Positions 59,922 to 64,000 of a stretch of DNA of 64,000 nucleotides are shown here, one piece after another. A program made the translations under genes and the position numbers. This DNA comes from Aldersonia sp. NBC_00410. GTDB taxonomy: Bacteria; Actinomycetota; Actinomycetes; Mycobacteriales; Mycobacteriaceae. Position 1 is the stretch's first letter; each line of letters starts with the position of its first letter. The DNA lies in assembly GCF_026342035.1 (NCBI RefSeq), contig NZ_JAPENM010000005.1, positions 62,001-126,000 of the forward strand, read 5' to 3'. A model generated the notes under the pieces. The model was not told the origin of the DNA. It saw only the letters and a program-made list of their open reading frames with translations, and did not search any database.

Positions 59922-61099
59922 GGCTGCAGAATCACTTTTACGGCGCCATCGGCCTTGCGTTGGAAGATGTCATAGGCGTGCGGTGCCTGCTCGAGCGGCA
60001 GCGTGTGGGTGGCGAAGCTGTCCACGCCGAGCGGGTCGTCGTCTCCGAGCAACGGCATGATGTCGTCGATCCACTTTTTGACGTTCGCCTGACCCATCCG
60101 GAGCTGGATCTGCTTGTCGAACAGGGTCAGCATCGGCAACGGATCGGCGGCGCCGCCGTACACGCCGATCAGCGAGATCGTGCCGCCTCGCCGGACGATG
60201 TCGACAGCGGAGTAGAAGGCCGCAAGCCGATCGACCCCGGCCTTCTGCATGAGCGGCTTGCCGAGGAAGTCCGGCAGATAGCCTGAAATAGTCTGCGCCA
60301 GTTGCGCAGTAGGTGAGCCGTGCGCTTCCATGCCGACCGCGTCGATCACCGTGTCGGTGCCGCGACCGTCGGTCTCGGCGCGGATCGCGTCGCCGAGATT
60401 TCCGGAATGGTCATCGAGGTTCAACGTCTCGATGCCACGGTCCGCGGCGCGGGCGAGCCGTTCGGGAACTCGGTCCACTGCCATCACCCGGTAGCCGAGG
60501 TGGTGGGCGATGCGTGCCGCCATGTCCCCGATCGGTCCGAGCCCCAGCACAGTGACCGAACCACCGTCGGGGATATCGGCGTAGACCACGGATTGCCAGG
60601 CCGTGGGGAGCACGTCGGACAAGTAGACGAATCGTGAGTCGGGCGGCCCATCCGGCACCTTGATGTGGGTGAAGTTCGCGTGCGGCACCCGCAGGTATTC
60701 CGCCTGGCCGCCCGGCACCTGGCCGTAGAGTTCCGAGTAACCGAACAACGCCGCGCCCATGCCCTTGTCCCGGACCTGCGTGGTCTCGCATTGGGTGTAC
60801 AGCTGCCGGTCGCACATGTAACAGCTACCGCAGGAAATCTGGAATGGAATGACCACGCGGTCACCAGGTTTCAGGTTGGTCACCTGATCGCCGACCTCGG
60901 TCACGATGCCCATCGGTTCGTGCCCGAGCACGTCGCCCTCGTTCATGAAGGCGCCGAGTACCTCGTACAGGTGTAAATCGGAACCGCAGATGTTGGTCGA
61001 GGTGATTTCGATGATCGCGTCGGTTGGTTCCTCGATCTTCGGGTCCGGGACGGTGTCGACTCGCACGTCGCGTTTGCCGTGCCAGGTGACTGCTCGCAT
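59918..61099 (-). CDS. Zinc-dependent alcohol dehydrogenase, formaldehyde-dehydrogenase-like
   Basis: 393 residues from the ATG at 61099 with GGAGGGG upstream. It is a medium-chain dehydrogenase: catalytic zinc ligands in NICGSDLHLYEV and VLGHEPMGIVTEVG, structural zinc Cys in SCGSCYMCDRQLYTQC, NAD-binding VTVLGLGPIGDMAARIAHHL, and the long insertion AFYSAVDIVRRGGTISLIGV typical of the glutathione-independent formaldehyde dehydrogenase group (about 390 residues). It is the stress-regulated type of this family in actinobacteria. A perfect SigF-type promoter lies 41 bases upstream. Confidence 0.85.
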   Translation of the reverse strand: MRAVTWHGKRDVRVDTVPDPKIEEPTDAIIEITSTNICGSDLHLYEVLGAFMNEGDVLGHEPMGIVTEVGDQVTNLKPGDRVVIPFQISCGSCYMCDRQLYTQCETTQVRDKGMGAALFGYSELYGQVPGGQAEYLRVPHANFTHIKVPDGPPDSRFVYLSDVLPTAWQSVVYADIPDGGSVTVLGLGPIGDMAARIAHHLGYRVMAVDRVPERLARAADRGIETLNLDDHSGNLGDAIRAETDGRGTDTVIDAVGMEAHGSPTAQLAQTISGYLPDFLGKPLMQKAGVDRLAAFYSAVDIVRRGGTISLIGVYGGAADPLPMLTLFDKQIQLRMGQANVKKWIDDIMPLLGDDDPLGVDSFATHTLPLEQAPHAYDIFQRKADGAVKVILQP

Positions 61100-61139
61100 C
61101 AGCCCCTCCTTCCATCGATTCGACCGGGGTCCCAAGCGC

Positions 61140-61164
61140 ATACCCCCGCCGATTCCTTCGAAAC
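61140..61164 (-). promoter_or_regulatory. SigF-type promoter of the alcohol dehydrogenase gene (GTTT-N15-GGGTAT)
   Basis: On the minus strand GTTT (61164-61161) and GGGTAT (61145-61140) are 15 bases apart, a full match to the general-stress consensus. The ATG is 41 bases downstream. Confidence 0.7.
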
Positions 61165-61197
61165 GCCCCCGATCACCCGGACGTTTCCGGCATCGCC

Positions 61198-61222
61198 GTG
61201 TCGCCCACGCAAAGCTGGGTAC
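61198..61222 (+). promoter_or_regulatory. SigF-like promoter of the pyruvate-oxidase-like gene (GTGT-N15-GGGTAC)
   Basis: GTGT at 61198-61201 and GGGTAC at 61217-61222 are 15 bases apart, one mismatch in the -35 and one in the -10. The start codon is 37 bases downstream. It is back to back with the stronger promoter on the other strand. Confidence 0.55.
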
Positions 61223-61258
61223 CACCTCGCTCATAGGCCCACTACCCGGGAGGATCCC

Positions 61259-63049
61259 ATGAGTGACACCGTCGGTGACGTGCTACTCGCGCGGTTGCGC
61301 GAGTGGGGGGTCGAGCAGGTATTCGGATACCCCGGTGACGGCATCAACGGCCTGCTCGCCGCGTGGGCGAAGGCGGAGAACAAGCCGCAGTTCGTTCAGT
61401 CCAGGCACGAGGAAATGTCGGCCTTCGAGGCGGTCGGATTCGCGAAATTCTCCGACCGGGTCGGCGTTTGCGTGGCGACCAGCGGCCCGGGCGGAATACA
61501 TCTGCTCAACGGGCTCTACGATGCCAAACTCGATCACGTGCCGGTGGTCGCGCTGGTCGGTCAGACCGAGCGTTCGGCCATGGGCGGTTCGTATCAGCAG
61601 GAAATCGACATGCTGTCGCTTTTCAAGGACGTATGCAGCGACTACGTGCAGATGTGCACCGTTCCTGAGCAGATACCCAACCTGCTGGATCGGGCGATCC
61701 GCATCGCGCTCACCGAGCGGGCGCCGACCGCACTGATCTTTCCTTCCGACGTCTTCGAACTCGACTACTCACCGCCGCGACACGCGTTCAAACACGTGCC
61801 GTCGAGCCTAGGTTTGGCGCCCGCGACGCCGAATCCGGACCCGGCGGCCCTCCGCGCGGCGGCGGATCTGCTGAATGCGGGAGAGAACGTCGCGTTGCTG
61901 GTCGGACAGGGGGCGCGCGGGTGTGTCGAGGAGCTGACCCAGGTGGCGGATCTGCTCGGCGCCGGCTGCGCCAAGGCGCTCCTGGGTCGGGACGTGCTTT
62001 CGGACGAGTTGCCGTGGGTGACCGGTTCCATCGGTCTGCTCGGCACCACAGCGAGCTACCGGCTGATGCGCGACTGCGACACGTTGCTGACCGTGGGTTC
62101 CAACTTCCCGTATACACAGTTCTTACCGGAGCTCGATCAGGCCCGGGCCGTGCAGATCGACCGGTCCGGCAAGTGGATCGGTATGCGCTATCCGTACGAG
62201 ATCAATCTCGTCGGGGACGCGAAAACGACGCTGCAGCAGCTGATTCCGTTGCTGGACCGCAAGGCCGATCGATCCTGGCGCGAGTCGATCGAAAAGCACG
62301 TCGCCCGTTGGCATTCGACCGCTCAGCGACAGGCCATGACCAGCGCCGATCCGATCAACCCGATGCGCATATTCCACGAGTTCTCCGAGCGCGCGCCGGC
62401 GAATGCCATCGTCACCGCAGATTCCGGCAGCGCCGCGAACTGGTATGCACGGCACATAAAGTTCCGTGCCGAGATGCGGGGTTCGCTGTCGGGGACGCTG
62501 GCGACCATGGGTCCCGCAGTGCCCTACGCGATCGGCGCAAAATGGGCATATCCGGACCGGCCCGCGATTGCCTTCGAGGGCGACGGTGCGATGCAGATGA
62601 ACGGGCTGGCCGAGATGCTCACGGTTACCCACTACTGGCGGCAGTGGTCGGATCCGCGCCTGATCGTGGCTGTCCTGCACAACAACGACCTCAATCAGGT
62701 CACGTGGGAACAGCGCGCGATGGAGGGGTTGCCGAAGTTCGCTGTGTCCCAGACGCTTCCCGAGCTGGACTATGCAGCGTTTGCCCGCGGCATCGGTTTG
62801 CAGGGCATCAATGTCGATCATCCGGACGACATCGGGAACGCCTGGGACAAGGCCTTGGCGGCAGACCGGCCGACACTGCTCGACGTGCGCTGCGACCCCA
62901 ACGTCCCGCCGATTCCGCCACACGCCACGCTGGAGCAGGCCAAGTCGCTCAGCGCCGCGCTGGTCAAGGGCGACGAGGATGCCTGGGACGTCGTCAAGCA
63001 AGGCGCCAAGCAGAAGCTGCAGCAATATCTTCCAGGGCAGAAGGAGTGA
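61259..63049 (+). CDS. Thiamine-pyrophosphate enzyme, pyruvate-oxidase-like
   Basis: 596 residues from the ATG at 61259 with GGGAGG upstream. The three domains of the POX/acetohydroxyacid synthase family are present: VEQVFGYPGDGINGLLAAWA with the catalytic Glu in SRHEEMSAFEAVGFAK, the central FAD/Rossmann domain (NVALLVGQGARGCVEELTQV), and IAFEGDGAMQMNGLAEMLTV with NNDLNQVTWEQRAMEG (TPP-binding GDG...NN). It is closest to pyruvate oxidase/PoxB-like proteins, giving acetate or acetyl phosphate. Stress promoters back to back link it with the alcohol dehydrogenase. Confidence 0.85.
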   Translation: MSDTVGDVLLARLREWGVEQVFGYPGDGINGLLAAWAKAENKPQFVQSRHEEMSAFEAVGFAKFSDRVGVCVATSGPGGIHLLNGLYDAKLDHVPVVALVGQTERSAMGGSYQQEIDMLSLFKDVCSDYVQMCTVPEQIPNLLDRAIRIALTERAPTALIFPSDVFELDYSPPRHAFKHVPSSLGLAPATPNPDPAALRAAADLLNAGENVALLVGQGARGCVEELTQVADLLGAGCAKALLGRDVLSDELPWVTGSIGLLGTTASYRLMRDCDTLLTVGSNFPYTQFLPELDQARAVQIDRSGKWIGMRYPYEINLVGDAKTTLQQLIPLLDRKADRSWRESIEKHVARWHSTAQRQAMTSADPINPMRIFHEFSERAPANAIVTADSGSAANWYARHIKFRAEMRGSLSGTLATMGPAVPYAIGAKWAYPDRPAIAFEGDGAMQMNGLAEMLTVTHYWRQWSDPRLIVAVLHNNDLNQVTWEQRAMEGLPKFAVSQTLPELDYAAFARGIGLQGINVDHPDDIGNAWDKALAADRPTLLDVRCDPNVPPIPPHATLEQAKSLSAALVKGDEDAWDVVKQGAKQKLQQYLPGQKE

Positions 63050-63070
63050 ATCACAGGACCGGGTTGCGGG

Positions 63071-63188
63071 TCAGCGGACCTGCTCATCGAGCCAATCGAA
63101 CATACGCTGTTCGGTCAGTTTCGCGAGCAAGCGGCCGGCAGTGATAGCCGGCGCCGTCGGCTGCGGCGACGAACGTCGGGGCCGTGAG
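63071..63188 (-). pseudogene. Possible 3' remnant of an unknown gene
   Basis: Just after the convergent oxidase gene, the minus strand reads LTAPTFVAAADG and then, one frame away, AITAGRLLAKLTEQRMFDWL followed by DEQVR and a TGA at 63,071. The two pieces look like one protein end broken by a shift. Too short to name. Confidence 0.25.
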
Positions 63189-63190
63189 CA

Positions 63191-64000
63191 CTATCGGGCG
63201 TGTTGATGCGCGAGCTGTTCGAGGGTGTCCCACAGTTGTCGTTCCCTTACCGGTTCATAGGACTCATCGGAGGAGCGCTCTGCTCGGCCCCGGTTGATGT
63301 AGGCACCCGTCGTCGCGGGGGTGTCACCCAGTGCGGCCTGTGCCAAGTACTGTCCTGCAACGCTTTTGCTGGTCGCCAATGGCGTGAACGCAACGAGCGG
63401 CAACACCCGTCTCATCGCGAAGTTGGCCATCCGCCCCGCGTCACGGGCGAGATCGGTGCCGGGAACGAAACCAGGGTTGAAACCGGTGATCGTGATGTCT
63501 TCCGGTAGGCGGCGGGCGAACTCATGGATCGAGTAGATTGCGGCGAGCTTGCTGGTCGAGTACGCGGCCCGGCCGGCGGCGACCGTGTCGGGATGGGGGA
63601 ACGCACCAATCCGTGCGATTGTGCCGGGGTCCTGCCAGCGCGGGGCGGGGACCATTCCCAAATTGTGGCTGAAGTCGCCGAAATGGGTGTCGCTGACGGT
63701 GATCACGATCCGTGCCGGAGTCCGGAACGCGCTCTCCAGGTTGCGAATGAGCACGTGGTTGGCGAGCACATTGATCGCGAACGTCGCCTCGAGGCCATCG
63801 GAGGTTGCGGTGGTGTTGTTGGTGAACTGCAATCCCGCGTTGCCCACCAGCGTGCGGAGCGGTGGCAATCGGCCCGATGCGAACTGCTCGAGCAGCCGTG
63901 CTGTTGCGTTCCGGACGCTGCGCATGGACAACAGATCCGTGTTGATCGCTGTCACTTGTCGTCCAGTGCTCGCGAGCCGGCGGGCAAGTGTGCTTCCGCC
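63191..64000 (-). CDS. SDR-family protein, 5' end outside the window
   Basis: The last 269 codons are present; the start lies beyond 64,000. The piece starts GGSTLARRLASTGRQVTAIN, the beginning of a Rossmann fold without its first strand. Then LVGNAGLQFTNNTTATSDGL (NAG), ANHVLIRNLESAF, VITVSDTHFGD (catalytic Ser), AAYSTSKLAAIYSIHEFARR (Y...K) and FNPGFVPGTDLARDAG follow. The layout is that of retinol-dehydrogenase/protochlorophyllide-reductase-like SDRs. NADP-dependent reduction of an unknown substrate. Confidence 0.85.
   Translation of the reverse strand, partial: GGSTLARRLASTGRQVTAINTDLLSMRSVRNATARLLEQFASGRLPPLRTLVGNAGLQFTNNTTATSDGLEATFAINVLANHVLIRNLESAFRTPARIVITVSDTHFGDFSHNLGMVPAPRWQDPGTIARIGAFPHPDTVAAGRAAYSTSKLAAIYSIHEFARRLPEDITITGFNPGFVPGTDLARDAGRMANFAMRRVLPLVAFTPLATSKSVAGQYLAQAALGDTPATTGAYINRGRAERSSDESYEPVRERQLWDTLEQLAHQHAR

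Noticed and set aside
1-64000. CRISPR array or cas genes
   Set aside because: No regularly spaced short repeats and no Cas-like proteins were found; the only tandem repeats encode Ig domains.

Overview
The window is high-GC actinobacterial DNA, most likely from a mycolic-acid-containing genus such as Nocardia or Rhodococcus. Pointers are a mycolic-acid-type cyclopropane synthase, two fused HadAB-like MaoC dehydratases, an F420-type luciferase-like oxidoreductase, a Stealth protein, a UsfY-like protein and GTTT-N15-GGGTA promoters of the actinobacterial general-stress type. The genus is inferred, not proven.

Layout. 1-140 is the tail of a YVTN beta-propeller protein. About 141-12,920 is an accessory region ending in a tyrosine recombinase, an excisionase-like gene, a primase/replication-like gene pair and a 28-bp copy of the 3' end of a tRNA-Pro gene, the likely attachment site. 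Its cargo is rich in nucleases (two HNH, one endonuclease/exonuclease/phosphatase fold, one GIY-YIG), with a serine recombinase and several unknown proteins. The mobility module looks damaged: the integrase and a replication gene each carry a frameshift, and a Cys-rich gene has an in-frame TGA at codon 7. 13.3-14.5 kb is a decayed IS3-family element. 15.0-17.8 kb encodes a secreted protein made of tandem Ig-like domains with near-identical DNA repeats.

18-34 kb is mixed chromosome: LLM oxidoreductase, SDR, secreted lipase, STAS protein, Hsp20 with a divergent MerR/HspR-like regulator, PH-domain protein, Stealth capsule-type phosphotransferase, metallophosphoesterase, GNAT, HAD phosphatase, and a HadAB-like dehydratase coupled to a cyclopropane synthase.

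34.9-43.1 kb is the most coherent pathway. A GntR regulator, a two-subunit transketolase and an MHS-type transporter face a divergent operon of TIM-barrel isomerase, SDR, fused DhaKL-type kinase and RpiB-type isomerase. Both the divergent promoter region and the GntR promoter carry the same palindromic operator (core CTGTYRACAG). The gene set fits catabolism of a short or branched sugar or polyol, such as apiose or erythritol/threitol, through a phosphorylated ketose.

43-64 kb holds an acyl-CoA dehydrogenase, a second HadAB-like protein, a cation/proton antiporter, a SulP transporter, a DUF2254 protein, a relic of an alkyl sulfatase, a cold-shock protein, a molybdenum hydroxylase operon (FMN reductase plus three subunits) and a stress-type block (UsfY-like, DUF3618, holin-like, YihY, zinc alcohol dehydrogenase, pyruvate-oxidase-like enzyme). 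Several promoters in this block match the SigF/SigB consensus.
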